From Xylanibacter ruminicola (lineage in GTDB: Bacteria; Bacteroidota; Bacteroidia; Bacteroidales; Bacteroidaceae), in contig NZ_FNRF01000004.1 in the NCBI RefSeq assembly GCF_900107775.1, positions 310,001 through 374,000 on the forward strand: a stretch of DNA of 64,000 nt, read 5' to 3'. Positions 26,094 through 35,424 of this stretch are shown here, in pieces. A model generated the notes under the pieces. That model was not told the origin of the DNA. It ran no database searches and saw only the letters and a list, made by a program, of their open reading frames with translations. Made by a program: the position numbers and the translations under genes. The first letter of the stretch is position 1, and every line of letters begins with the position of its first letter.

Positions 26094-26129
26094 GGACATC
26101 CATCCGGTAACGGAGGGTGTCCTTTTTTT
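26094..26129 (+). terminator. Intrinsic terminator
   Basis: GGACATCC and GGGTGTCC enclose an inner CCG/CGG pair, followed by seven T; it ends 12 bp before the thiD stop on the other strand. Confidence 0.8.
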
Positions 26130-26141
26130 ATGTCCTGAAAG

Positions 26142-26939
26142 TTACGGCATCTGCAGCGGACCGTTACCACGACCGATTCGGATAGCTGCCGACTTGCGGA
26201 TAGCCTCGGTAATAAACTGCTTGGCCTGCCCCACCGCATCGGGTAGCTGATGCCCCAAGGCTAAGTTCGAGGCAATAGCCGATGAGAGTGTGCAACCCGT
26301 ACCGTGCAGATTGCTGGTAGCGATACGTTCGGTGGCAAAAGTGCTCACGTTGCCATCGCACTCAAACAGCAGATCCACCATCTGTGGCGAATCAGCATGG
26401 CCGCCCTTCAGCAGAAAAGCGCAACCAAAATATCGCGAGAGAGTTTCGCCAGCCACCTGCACAAACGATGACGGGATGGGCTTTCCGATCAGTTGCAGCA
26501 AACGGTTAGTTTCGGGCAGGTTGGGAGTGATGAGTGTGCAGAGGGGGAACAGCTTGCTGACCACCAACTGTATGGCCTCGGGTGCCATCAGCGGATAACC
26601 GCTGGTGGATACCATCACCGGATCGTAAACCACTGGCACGGGGTGCTGCGCCAGATAGGTGCGCAGTTCGTCGGCTACCACCTGAGCCACCTCGGCATCA
26701 GGCAGCATTCCTATCTTGATGGCTTTAGGCTCCAGATCGGAAAGTACAGCACGCAGCTGCTGGCCCACTACTTCGGGCGGCACGGGCATAGCTGCTTGTA
26801 CGCCTAACGTGTTTTGTGCGGTGACAGATGTAATCACCGTAGCCCCATAACAGCCATGAGCCGTGATGGTTTTAAGATCCTGCTGAATGCCGGCACCTGC
26901 CGATGGGTCGCTACCGGCTATTGATAATACTACCTCCAT
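26142..26939 (-). CDS. thiD: Hydroxymethylpyrimidine/phosphomethylpyrimidine kinase
   Basis: 265 residues. Phosphorylates HMP and HMP-P to HMP-PP for thiamine synthesis. The N-terminal SIAGSDPSAGAGIQQDLKT, the central VYDPVMVSTSGYPLM and the anion-hole segment NLHGTGCTLSSAIASNLALG are diagnostic of ThiD in the ribokinase superfamily. It is the last gene of the operon; its start overlaps the preceding TenI-like gene by 10 bp. Confidence 0.96.
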   Translation of the reverse strand: MEVVLSIAGSDPSAGAGIQQDLKTITAHGCYGATVITSVTAQNTLGVQAAMPVPPEVVGQQLRAVLSDLEPKAIKIGMLPDAEVAQVVADELRTYLAQHPVPVVYDPVMVSTSGYPLMAPEAIQLVVSKLFPLCTLITPNLPETNRLLQLIGKPIPSSFVQVAGETLSRYFGCAFLLKGGHADSPQMVDLLFECDGNVSTFATERIATSNLHGTGCTLSSAIASNLALGHQLPDAVGQAKQFITEAIRKSAAIRIGRGNGPLQMP

Positions 26940-27466
26940 GCGTCGCCGAGGATCATGGCTCCTCCAAAGCCCATTTTTTCAACTTCAGTTATTTTATCGA
27001 ATGTAATGCCGCCCAGTGCCATCACCCGTTCATCTATCAGGCCTGCCTTGTGGGCTGCAGCGATGACGTCGGGGGTAAACGTAGAGTAATAGCCCCGCTT
27101 AGAAATGCTATCGAAGATAGGACTCAGACTCATGTAGGCATAAGGCTTTCGGCGGCACTCTGACAGCTCGCTCAGCGTGTGGCACGAAATGCTTACTGCC
27201 CCACTCCACCCTGCTGGCGGCTCGGGGTTACGACTGTTAAGATGCACCCCTCGCAAGCCATACTTGATGGCCAGCGAGTGATGATCGTGTAATACCAGAC
27301 GCGAGTAGAGCTCTGTGGGAATGGAAAATAATAGCTGCTCTACCTCGCTCTGGCTGGCTCTAGGTTTACGTATATGTACCAGATCGGCCCTGCCGCTTTG
27401 CAGCAGCTGGGCAATCTTTTCGGCTTCGCCCTCGAAGAAATCAGGGCGCGTAATGACGATAATCAT
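26930..27466 (-). CDS. Thiamine phosphate synthase-like protein (TenI-like)
   Basis: 178 residues, a single TIM-barrel domain related to ThiE. It has VHIRKPRAS in place of ThiE's QLR-x-K, LVLHDHHSLAIKYGLRGVHL, SLSPIFDSISKRGY and ALGGITFDKI. A full ThiE is present in the same operon (31806-32426), so this copy more likely acts as the thiazole tautomerase TenI. That is inference from context, and some Bacteroidales copies may retain synthase activity. Start taken at the ATG that overlaps the thiH stop as ATGA. Confidence 0.8.
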   Translation of the reverse strand: MIIVITRPDFFEGEAEKIAQLLQSGRADLVHIRKPRASQSEVEQLLFSIPTELYSRLVLHDHHSLAIKYGLRGVHLNSRNPEPPAGWSGAVSISCHTLSELSECRRKPYAYMSLSPIFDSISKRGYYSTFTPDVIAAAHKAGLIDERVMALGGITFDKITEVEKMGFGGAMILGDAWR

Positions 27467-28596
27467 ACACACTTCTTACACATGTCGAACGAAGCATCCC
27501 AATCCTTCCAAACGGGTTCGCGACCCAGTTCCTTCAAACGGGTGTTTATCACCTTAGCCGTACGCTCATCGCTTACCGTAAACTGCTCCAAAGCCTGTGG
27601 ATAGGTGTGGTAGCCACCAGGATTCACATGGCTCTCGGCCGACATGGTGGTAACACCTAAGGTACACATGTTGTCGCGGATGTAAGCGGGTTCGCGGGTA
27701 CTGTACGAGATGTCGACATCGTGGTCGAAGATACGCATAGCAAACGTGGCTTGCGCCAGTTCGCGATCGGTCATAAAGCAGTTGGGCTGGAATCCTTCGT
27801 TCTGGGCTGGGCGCATGCGGGGGAAGTTAATGCTGTACTTGGTGCGCCAGTAGTGCTTCTGCAGATAGCGCAGATGGTGGGCCATCATGGTTACATCGGT
27901 GCGCCACTCTTTCTCCAGTCCAATCAGCACACCCATACCGATAGAGTGTACGCCAGCCTGACCCATACGGTCGAACCCGTCGCAGCGCCATTCAAAACGG
28001 CTCTTCATGCCACGTGGGTGGTACAGCTGGTAGTGCTCGCGGTTGTAGGTTTCCTGAAAGCAGATCACACCGTTAAGTCCGTGGTGGGTCAGCTCGCGGT
28101 ATTCCTCCATCTTCAGCGGCATCACCTCGATCTTGATGTTCGAGAAGTAGCGCTTGGCAATATCGATGGCTTTTGCCAGATAAGGCACTCCCGCCTTGGC
28201 TGGATTCTCGCCTGTTACCAACAGGATGTTCTCGAAAGGTGCCAACTGCTTGATGGCACGGTACTCGTCCTCAATCTGTTCGGGTGTCAGGATGGTGCGT
28301 GCCATAGGGTTTTCGCGATGAAAGCCGCAGTACACACACGAGTTAGAACACGAGTTGGTGATATACAGCGGGATAAACATCGACATGGTGCGCCCGAAAC
28401 GCTCCTCGGTGTATTTACGCGAGAGTCGGGCCATCTGCTCTAAGTAAGGTTCGGCTGCAGGCGACAGCAGGGCCATAAAGTCGTTCACATCGCAACGACT
28501 CTTGCCTAAGGCACGGCGCACATCGGCATCGGTCATGCTGGCTATGCGCTCGGTGGTTTCCTGCCAACTAATGTTTTTAAGTTCGTCACTAAACAT
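27463..28596 (-). CDS. thiH: 2-iminoacetate synthase (radical SAM)
   Basis: 377 residues. Cleaves tyrosine to give dehydroglycine for the thiazole ring of thiamine. The radical-SAM motif is CSNSCVYCGF, preceded by SMFIPLYITN; LVTGENPAKAGV and RMRPAQNEGF are family segments. The C-terminal CKKCV provides extra cysteines. Presence of ThiH rather than the glycine oxidase ThiO fits an anaerobe. Neighbours thiF and thiG are its partners. Confidence 0.96.
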   Translation of the reverse strand: MFSDELKNISWQETTERIASMTDADVRRALGKSRCDVNDFMALLSPAAEPYLEQMARLSRKYTEERFGRTMSMFIPLYITNSCSNSCVYCGFHRENPMARTILTPEQIEDEYRAIKQLAPFENILLVTGENPAKAGVPYLAKAIDIAKRYFSNIKIEVMPLKMEEYRELTHHGLNGVICFQETYNREHYQLYHPRGMKSRFEWRCDGFDRMGQAGVHSIGMGVLIGLEKEWRTDVTMMAHHLRYLQKHYWRTKYSINFPRMRPAQNEGFQPNCFMTDRELAQATFAMRIFDHDVDISYSTREPAYIRDNMCTLGVTTMSAESHVNPGGYHTYPQALEQFTVSDERTAKVINTRLKELGREPVWKDWDASFDMCKKCV

Positions 28597-28604
28597 CTTT
28601 TCGT

Positions 28605-29405
28605 TTATTTTGATTTACAGGGTTTGAAAGCATACTCCTTCAACTGGTGTATCGAAGGATGAGTGCCACAGAGTTCGCAGCTTTCACGCTTGCCAAAGTC
28701 AAAGCGCTGCCACTGCATGCTGAGGGCATCGAAAGTTAGCATACTGTTGGTGAGCAACTGGCCCACCCCAGCTAAGTATTTCAAGCACTCGGTGGCCTGC
28801 ACGGTGCCTAACATGCCGGCTATCGAACCTAACACACCCACCATAGCGCAGGTCTCCACATCCTGCTTGGCAGGGGGCTCAGGGAACAGACAACGGTAAC
28901 AGGCCGAACCTGGCACGTGGGTCATCAGCTGTCCGCTATACTTGCTGATACCACCCATGGTAAAGGCCTTGCCCTGCATCACACAGGCATCGTTTACCAG
29001 ATACTTGGTGGCAAAGTTGTCGGTTCCGTCGATGACGAAATCGTAGGGATGTATCAGTTCCATGGCGTTGGTCTCGCTCAGATAGGTTTCGTAGGTTTCA
29101 ACGCACACATCGGGGTTGATGGTCTGCATACGCTCCTTAGCCACAACAACTTTTGGTCTGCCCACATCGGGCGTGCTATGTAGTACTTGTCGCTGCAGGT
29201 TGGTGATACTCACGGTATCGCCATCCACCACACCGATGGTGCCTACGCCAGCTGCTGCCAGGTACAGGGCAACCGGCGATCCTAAGCCTCCAGCACCCAC
29301 CAGCAGCACCTTGGCCTGCAGCAACTTGTTTTGTGCCTCAGGTCCGAAACCTTCCAATATCAGGTGGCGGTTATAACGCCTGCGTTGTTCGCTCGTTAGT
29401 TCCAT
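28605..29405 (-). CDS. thiF: ThiS adenylyltransferase (ThiF/MoeB/HesA family)
   Basis: 266 residues. Adenylates the C-terminal Gly-Gly of ThiS. The nucleotide loop VLLVGAGGLGSPVALYLAAA, the DGDTVSITNLQRQ segment with its Arg, and DGTDNFATKYLVND are intact. Two CxxC pairs for zinc are visible (CYRCLF; CELCGT). Operon position beside thiS, thiG and thiH favours ThiF over MoeB. The start is the ATG at 29405. Confidence 0.92.
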   Translation of the reverse strand: MELTSEQRRRYNRHLILEGFGPEAQNKLLQAKVLLVGAGGLGSPVALYLAAAGVGTIGVVDGDTVSITNLQRQVLHSTPDVGRPKVVVAKERMQTINPDVCVETYETYLSETNAMELIHPYDFVIDGTDNFATKYLVNDACVMQGKAFTMGGISKYSGQLMTHVPGSACYRCLFPEPPAKQDVETCAMVGVLGSIAGMLGTVQATECLKYLAGVGQLLTNSMLTFDALSMQWQRFDFGKRESCELCGTHPSIHQLKEYAFKPCKSK

Positions 29406-29409
29406 CAAA

Positions 29410-31039
<1,630 letters not shown>

Positions 31040-31050
<11 letters not shown>

Positions 31051-31813
31051 GAAAAGCAGTTAATGGGCTTGATGCTTCGGCGCAATCGGCAATGGCACCT
31101 AAGCCTGCCTCGTAGGCCTGGCGACCGGCGATGACAGCCTGACGGAAGGCATCGGCCATTTTTACTGGATCGCCTGCTACGGCAATGGCGGTATTCACCA
31201 GCACACAGTCGGCACCCATCTCCATCGCCTCGGCAGCATGACTGGGAGCGCCGATACCTGCATCAACCACTACGGGCACAGTGGCCTGGTCGATGATAAT
31301 CTGCAGAAAATCCTTCATTCTCAAACCCTTGTTGGTACCGATGGGGGCAGCCAGTGGCATCACTGTAGCCGCACCAGCCTCTTCCAAATGCTTACACAGC
31401 GTAGGGTCGGCCTGGCAGTATGGCAGCACTACAAAGCCCAGCTTTACCAAATGCTCGGTGGCCTTCAGGGTCTCAACCGAGTCGGGCAACAAGTAGCGTG
31501 GGTCGGGGTGTATCTCCAACTTCAACCAGTTGGTGCCAAAGGCCTCGCGAGCCATCTGGGCAGCAAACACCGCCTCTTCAGCATTACGCACACCCGATGT
31601 GTTGGGCAACAGCTGTATGTTGGGATTCTGGGTGATGTGTGTCAGCAAATCGTCGTTCTTATCGTCGAGTTCCACACGTTTCATGGCAACGGTAACCATC
31701 TCCGATCCCGAAGCCTCGATAGCCTGAGCCATCAGCGCATTGTTGTTGAACTTGCCTGTGCCCAGAAACAAACGAGAGTTAAACTCCCGTCCTGCAATTA
31801 CTAATTTACTCAT
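31040..31813 (-). CDS. thiG: Thiazole synthase
   Basis: 257 residues. Condenses DXP, dehydroglycine and ThiS thiocarboxylate into thiazole phosphate. The lysine motif [10 protein letters not shown], the [16 protein letters not shown] segment, [20 protein letters not shown] and [12 protein letters not shown] are all as in the family, and the length is normal. It starts within the last bases of thiE (8 bp overlap). Confidence 0.97.
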
Positions 31814-32426
31814 GATTAACTATGTTTGTTAAGTGTTTCATTTCTTCAATGGGGTTCGCAGCCCTCAGCACCGTACCGCTCAGGGCAATGCCGGTGATGC
31901 CGGTAGCCAGTATGGCGGGGATATCATCCTTGGTAATGCCGCCGATAGCTACAATGGGTATATCGATATGCGCCGCACGCATCTCGATAATAATCCGTCG
32001 GTAGCCATCCAGTCCTAATACCGGCGACAGCTTCTGCTTGGTGGTGGTAAAACGGAAGGGTCCGCAACCGATATAATCGGCACCAGCCGCATAGTGGCCC
32101 TTTACATCCCAGATGGTGTTAGCTGTTCCACCTATGATATAATCGGGACCTAACTGGCGGCGTGCCTCGCTAATGGGCATATCGTTCTTACCCAGATGCA
32201 CACCATCGGCCTGCAACTCCTTTACTAATGCCACGCGATCGTCGATAATAAACGTAGCGCCATACTGCTTACATAGCTTCTGGGCCTCAATCGCAACGGG
32301 GCGCACCTCATCGTCGGTAGCGTCCTTCATGCGCAGCTGTATCCATCGGCAACCACCCTGCAAGGCAAGGCAGATGCTGTCCAAATAGCTATACTTATCG
32401 GTGTAGTGAGATATAAACTGTAACAT
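31806..32426 (-). CDS. thiE: Thiamine phosphate synthase
   Basis: 206 residues. Joins HMP-PP and thiazole phosphate. Motifs: [60 protein letters not shown] and [11 protein letters not shown]. The start is the ATG at 32426, 5 bp after the thiS stop; a longer frame would run back into thiS. Confidence 0.96.
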   Translation of the reverse strand: MLQFISHYTDKYSYLDSICLALQGGCRWIQLRMKDATDDEVRPVAIEAQKLCKQYGATFIIDDRVALVKELQADGVHLGKNDMPISEARRQLGPDYIIGGTANTIWDVKGHYAAGADYIGCGPFRFTTTKQKLSPVLGLDGYRRIIIEMRAAHIDIPIVAIGGITKDDIPAILATGITGIALSGTVLRAANPIEEMKHLTNIVNHE

Positions 32427-32431
32427 AGCCC

Positions 32432-32629
32432 TTACCCCCCGCATGCAGCTTTGATAATAGTGATAGTGGCGCCCTCTTGCAGGATGGTGTCATCCCAAGT
32501 AGTGCGCGGTTTCAACTCATTATCGATGGCTATTGCCACACCTTTGGCGGGCAACTGCAATTGGGCGGCAAGCTCGGATACAGTTTTGGCTTGCGTCTCG
32601 TGTTGTTTGTTGTTAATCCTTACTTTCAT
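32432..32629 (-). CDS. thiS: Thiamine biosynthesis sulfur carrier
   Basis: 65 residues with a ubiquitin-like pattern and the essential C-terminal Gly-Gly (IIKAACGG). First gene of the operon. The ATG at 32629 lies only about 5 nt after the riboswitch; the longer frame would be inside the riboswitch RNA. Confidence 0.95.
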   Translation of the reverse strand: MKVRINNKQHETQAKTVSELAAQLQLPAKGVAIAIDNELKPRTTWDDTILQEGATITIIKAACGG

Positions 32630-32633
32630 ATTG

Positions 32634-32712
32634 CATTCCTCCGACGGCATTACCCGTATCAGGTTCTATGGGTATTTTCTCAGCTTTGGCACATGCCTCA
32701 GCACCCCGAATA
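32634..32712 (-). promoter_or_regulatory. TPP riboswitch (THI element)
   Basis: On the minus strand the conserved elements appear in order: GGGGTGC, CTGAGA, ATACCC, GAACCTGAT, GGGTAATGCC and GGAGGAATG. It lies between a consensus promoter and thiS and represses the thiamine operon when TPP is abundant. Because it ends next to the thiS start and no U-rich terminator is visible, control of translation initiation is likely. Confidence 0.95.
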
Positions 32713-32727
32713 TTTAATTTTGCGCTG

Positions 32728-32759
32728 CAAAAGTAATGTTTTTATTTCTTTCTGACAAA
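32728..32759 (-). promoter_or_regulatory. Promoter of the thiamine operon
   Basis: Minus strand TTTG (32756-32759), 20 bp, TACTTTTG (32728-32735), just upstream of the TPP riboswitch. Confidence 0.8.
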
Positions 32760-32774
32760 TAAAACGGGATTTTT

Positions 32775-32805
32775 TTTGCTATTTGCTATCAAATTACTAC
32801 TTTTG
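32775..32805 (+). promoter_or_regulatory. Promoter of the CDF transporter gene
   Basis: TTTG at 32775-32778, 19 bp, TACTTTTG at 32798-32805. Only seven bases separate it from the ATG, so the transcript would be leaderless or nearly so. Confidence 0.7.
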
Positions 32806-32812
32806 CACTACA

Positions 32813-33709
32813 ATGGAAAGGAATAAAGAGATATATAAGGTAACAATGGCGGGAGGCGCGGTAAATGTGGTGCTCCTGCTGTTTAAGTTTGTGGCGGGCA
32901 TTGTGGGACATAGTGCGGCAATGATTGCTGATGCGGTGCACTCGCTGTCCGACTTTGTAACAGATATCATTGTGCTGGTCTTTGTACGCATCAGCGGCAA
33001 ACCTACCGATAAGTCGCACGATTACGGGCATGGCAAATACGAAACGCTGGCCACTACGCTGATTGGTGTAGCCCTATTAGCGGTAGCCATCGGTATTGTG
33101 TATAGCGGAACAACAAAAATTATCCATTGGGCACAGGGCGGAACCTTAGAGGCACCAGGCATGCTGGCACTCTGGGCAGCACTGCTGTCAATCGTACTGA
33201 AGGAGGCGGTGTTCCGTTACTCGATGGTGGTGGCCCGCCAGCTCAACTCGCAGGCGGTAGAGGCCAACGCCTGGCATCACCGTAGCGATGCCCTGTCGAG
33301 TATAGGCACAGCAATCGGCATTGGCGGCGCCATTTTCTTAGGCGAACGATGGACGGTGCTCGATCCCGTTGCAGGTATCATCGTAGGCTTATTTATTATT
33401 AAGGTGTCGATTGATCTGCTGCGCAATGGTATTGGCGATTTGATGGAGCAGTCGCTCCCCGACGAGGTGGAGAACGAAATCCTGCAGCTGGCAGGCTCGA
33501 TACCAGGGGTAACCGAACCACACGCCCTGCGCACGCGCCGTTTGGGTAACCACTACGCCATAGAACTGCACATACTGATGGATGACGACATCAGTTTGCG
33601 CGAGGCTCACAACAAGAGCGAGGAGGTAGAAAAGATTCTACGCGAGCACTATGGCGCCGACACACACATAGCGGTACACGTAGAACCTAAAAGCATCAGA
33701 GAACATTAA
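32813..33709 (+). CDS. Cation diffusion facilitator (CDF) metal transporter
   Basis: 298 residues. Exports divalent metal ions by proton exchange. The TM2 metal site HSAAMIADAVHSLSDFVTDI (H-D-...-D), the HDYGHGKYETLATT segment and the TM5 AWHHRSDALSS (H-D) are intact; a cytoplasmic C-terminal domain follows. The motif variant DxxH...D suits zinc or iron but is not decisive. The ATG at 32813 is chosen because the promoter directly precedes it. It converges with the amidase gene, overlapping 14 bp. Confidence 0.93.
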   Translation: MERNKEIYKVTMAGGAVNVVLLLFKFVAGIVGHSAAMIADAVHSLSDFVTDIIVLVFVRISGKPTDKSHDYGHGKYETLATTLIGVALLAVAIGIVYSGTTKIIHWAQGGTLEAPGMLALWAALLSIVLKEAVFRYSMVVARQLNSQAVEANAWHHRSDALSSIGTAIGIGGAIFLGERWTVLDPVAGIIVGLFIIKVSIDLLRNGIGDLMEQSLPDEVENEILQLAGSIPGVTEPHALRTRRLGNHYAIELHILMDDDISLREAHNKSEEVEKILREHYGADTHIAVHVEPKSIREH

Positions 33710-34472
33710 ACTTGTCGGCATCGTCCAGCACAGGGAACTTCTTGCGGAAACGCTGCAGCTGTTCCATGTCGAGTTCAACGGTAGCTATACCCTCCTCACC
33801 ATCGGCACACTGGGCGATGGTGCGGCCATAGGCATCAATCACCACCGAACCACCAATATACTTACAAGCAGCATCGCTACCCACACGGTTCACACCTATC
33901 ACATAGCACTGGTTCTCGATGGCACGTGCCTTCAGCAGGGTTTGCCATACATCCTGACGCTGTTCGGGCCAGTTGGCTACGTAGATGATGGCATCGTAAT
34001 CGCCACGCGAACGCGAAAAAACAGGGAATCGCAAATCGTAGCACACCTGCAGCAGGAAACGCACACCACACCACTCTACTACCACACGGCGATCGCCTGG
34101 CACATAATCCTTTGTTTCGCCAGCATACGTAAACAAATGGCGCTTATCGTAATAGTCGTACTTGCCATCAGGATGCATAAAAATCAAGCGGTTACGCAGC
34201 AATCCCTCTGTATCTTTTTTGGCCACACTACCTACTATGGCGGCATTATGCAGCATGGCCTGGTACGCCATCCACTGCAACATAAAGTGAGCCTGAGCAC
34301 CCACCCCACCTACATAGCCCTCGGCCATAAAACCTGTGGCAAAGGTTTCTGGCAACACATACATATCGGCACCCGGCTGCTGATTTAACAACGGATTCAG
34401 ACGGTCCATATTATTTAAAAAATTGCTACTGGGTATATCGTGTTGTACAATAGCTATCTTCATCTTATTCAT
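33696..34472 (-). CDS. Carbon-nitrogen hydrolase, omega-amidase (YafV/Nit2) type
   Basis: 258 residues. The nitrilase-family triad is visible: Glu in VLPETFATGF, Lys in YDKRHLFTYAGE and Cys in LLQVCYDLRFPVF. The HLFTYAGE stretch matches omega-amidases, which hydrolyse alpha-ketoglutaramate and related amides. Start at 34472 (MNKMK) or 34463 (MKIAIVQ). Single gene, convergent with the CDF gene. Confidence 0.88.
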   Translation of the reverse strand: MNKMKIAIVQHDIPSSNFLNNMDRLNPLLNQQPGADMYVLPETFATGFMAEGYVGGVGAQAHFMLQWMAYQAMLHNAAIVGSVAKKDTEGLLRNRLIFMHPDGKYDYYDKRHLFTYAGETKDYVPGDRRVVVEWCGVRFLLQVCYDLRFPVFSRSRGDYDAIIYVANWPEQRQDVWQTLLKARAIENQCYVIGVNRVGSDAACKYIGGSVVIDAYGRTIAQCADGEEGIATVELDMEQLQRFRKKFPVLDDADKFNVL

Positions 34473-34589
34473 ACCTTATTAATATAATATGCCGGCAAAG
34501 ATACAAAAAAACTAAAAAAAAGCAACACCATAAAGAAAAATAATGTATATTTGCGCCGCAAATCAACTATTCAAAACAGTTTATGAAGA

Positions 34590-35414
34590 ATGAAGATAGC
34601 AATTGACTTAGGTGGTACCAACATGCGTGTTGGACTGACCGATGGTGCCACGGTGGTTGATACCGTGATAGAGCCCTGCCCCGCACAGGAGCCCGAGGAG
34701 GTGGTGCTTGCCCAACTGAAGCGCCAGATAGCCCAACTGATGCGCCCCGAGGTAACGGGCATTGGTGTGGGCGTGCCCTCGGTGGTAGACTGTCAGCAGG
34801 GCATCGTATATAATGTGGCTAATATCCCCTCGTGGCAGGAGGTACACCTGAAGGAGATTCTCGAAAGCGAGTTTGGTGTGCCCGTAGCCGTGAACAACGA
34901 TGCCAACTGCTTTGCCTTAGGTGCCTGGCGCTATGGCGAGGGCAAGGGCACGCAGAATATGGTGGGCCTGACGATAGGTACCGGCATTGGCGCAGGTATC
35001 ATTATCGATGGCAAGCTGTATAACGGTGTGAACACGGGGGCTGGCGAGATTGGTTCGCTGCCTTACCTGGATGCCGACTACGAGTTTTATTGCAGTAGCC
35101 GGTTCTTCAGCAAGCTGCATGGCGACACGGGAGCCAACTTTGCCAAGCTGGCTTTGGCTGGCGACAAAGAGGCACAGGCTGTGTGGCAGGAGTTTGGCAC
35201 GCACGTGGGTAACCTGATGAAGGCGGTGCTGTTTACCTATGCCCCCGAAGCCATCATCATCGGTGGCGGCATAGCCAACGCATTCGCACTTTACGAAGCG
35301 CCCATGCGCCAGCAACTGAGCACCTTCCCCTATCCCGAGAACGTAGCTGCCACACGCATCGAGCCATCAACCTTAGCGAATGCTGCCATGCTGGGAGCCT
35401 CCATCTTACATTAA
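34590..35414 (+). CDS. ROK-family sugar kinase
   Basis: 274 residues. ATP-binding DLGGTNMRVGL, the catalytic segment VAVNNDANCFALGAW with its Asp, and LTIGTGIGAGIIIDGKLYNG are ROK hallmarks. The cysteine-rich zinc motif of typical ROK repressors and glucokinases is absent (EIGSLPYLDADYEFYCS instead). It is 10 bp before a GH2 gene, so it probably phosphorylates the sugar released (glucose, mannose or a hexosamine). Promoter-like TATATTTG lies at 34546-34553. Confidence 0.88.
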   Translation: MKIAIDLGGTNMRVGLTDGATVVDTVIEPCPAQEPEEVVLAQLKRQIAQLMRPEVTGIGVGVPSVVDCQQGIVYNVANIPSWQEVHLKEILESEFGVPVAVNNDANCFALGAWRYGEGKGTQNMVGLTIGTGIGAGIIIDGKLYNGVNTGAGEIGSLPYLDADYEFYCSSRFFSKLHGDTGANFAKLALAGDKEAQAVWQEFGTHVGNLMKAVLFTYAPEAIIIGGGIANAFALYEAPMRQQLSTFPYPENVAATRIEPSTLANAAMLGASILH

Positions 35415-35424
35415 ACATTAAAAT

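Noticed and set aside
26930..27466. A second true thiE
   Set aside because: The protein is short, lacks the ThiE Q-L-R-x-K pyrophosphate segment in its usual form and shares the operon with a full ThiE, so TenI-like is the better call.
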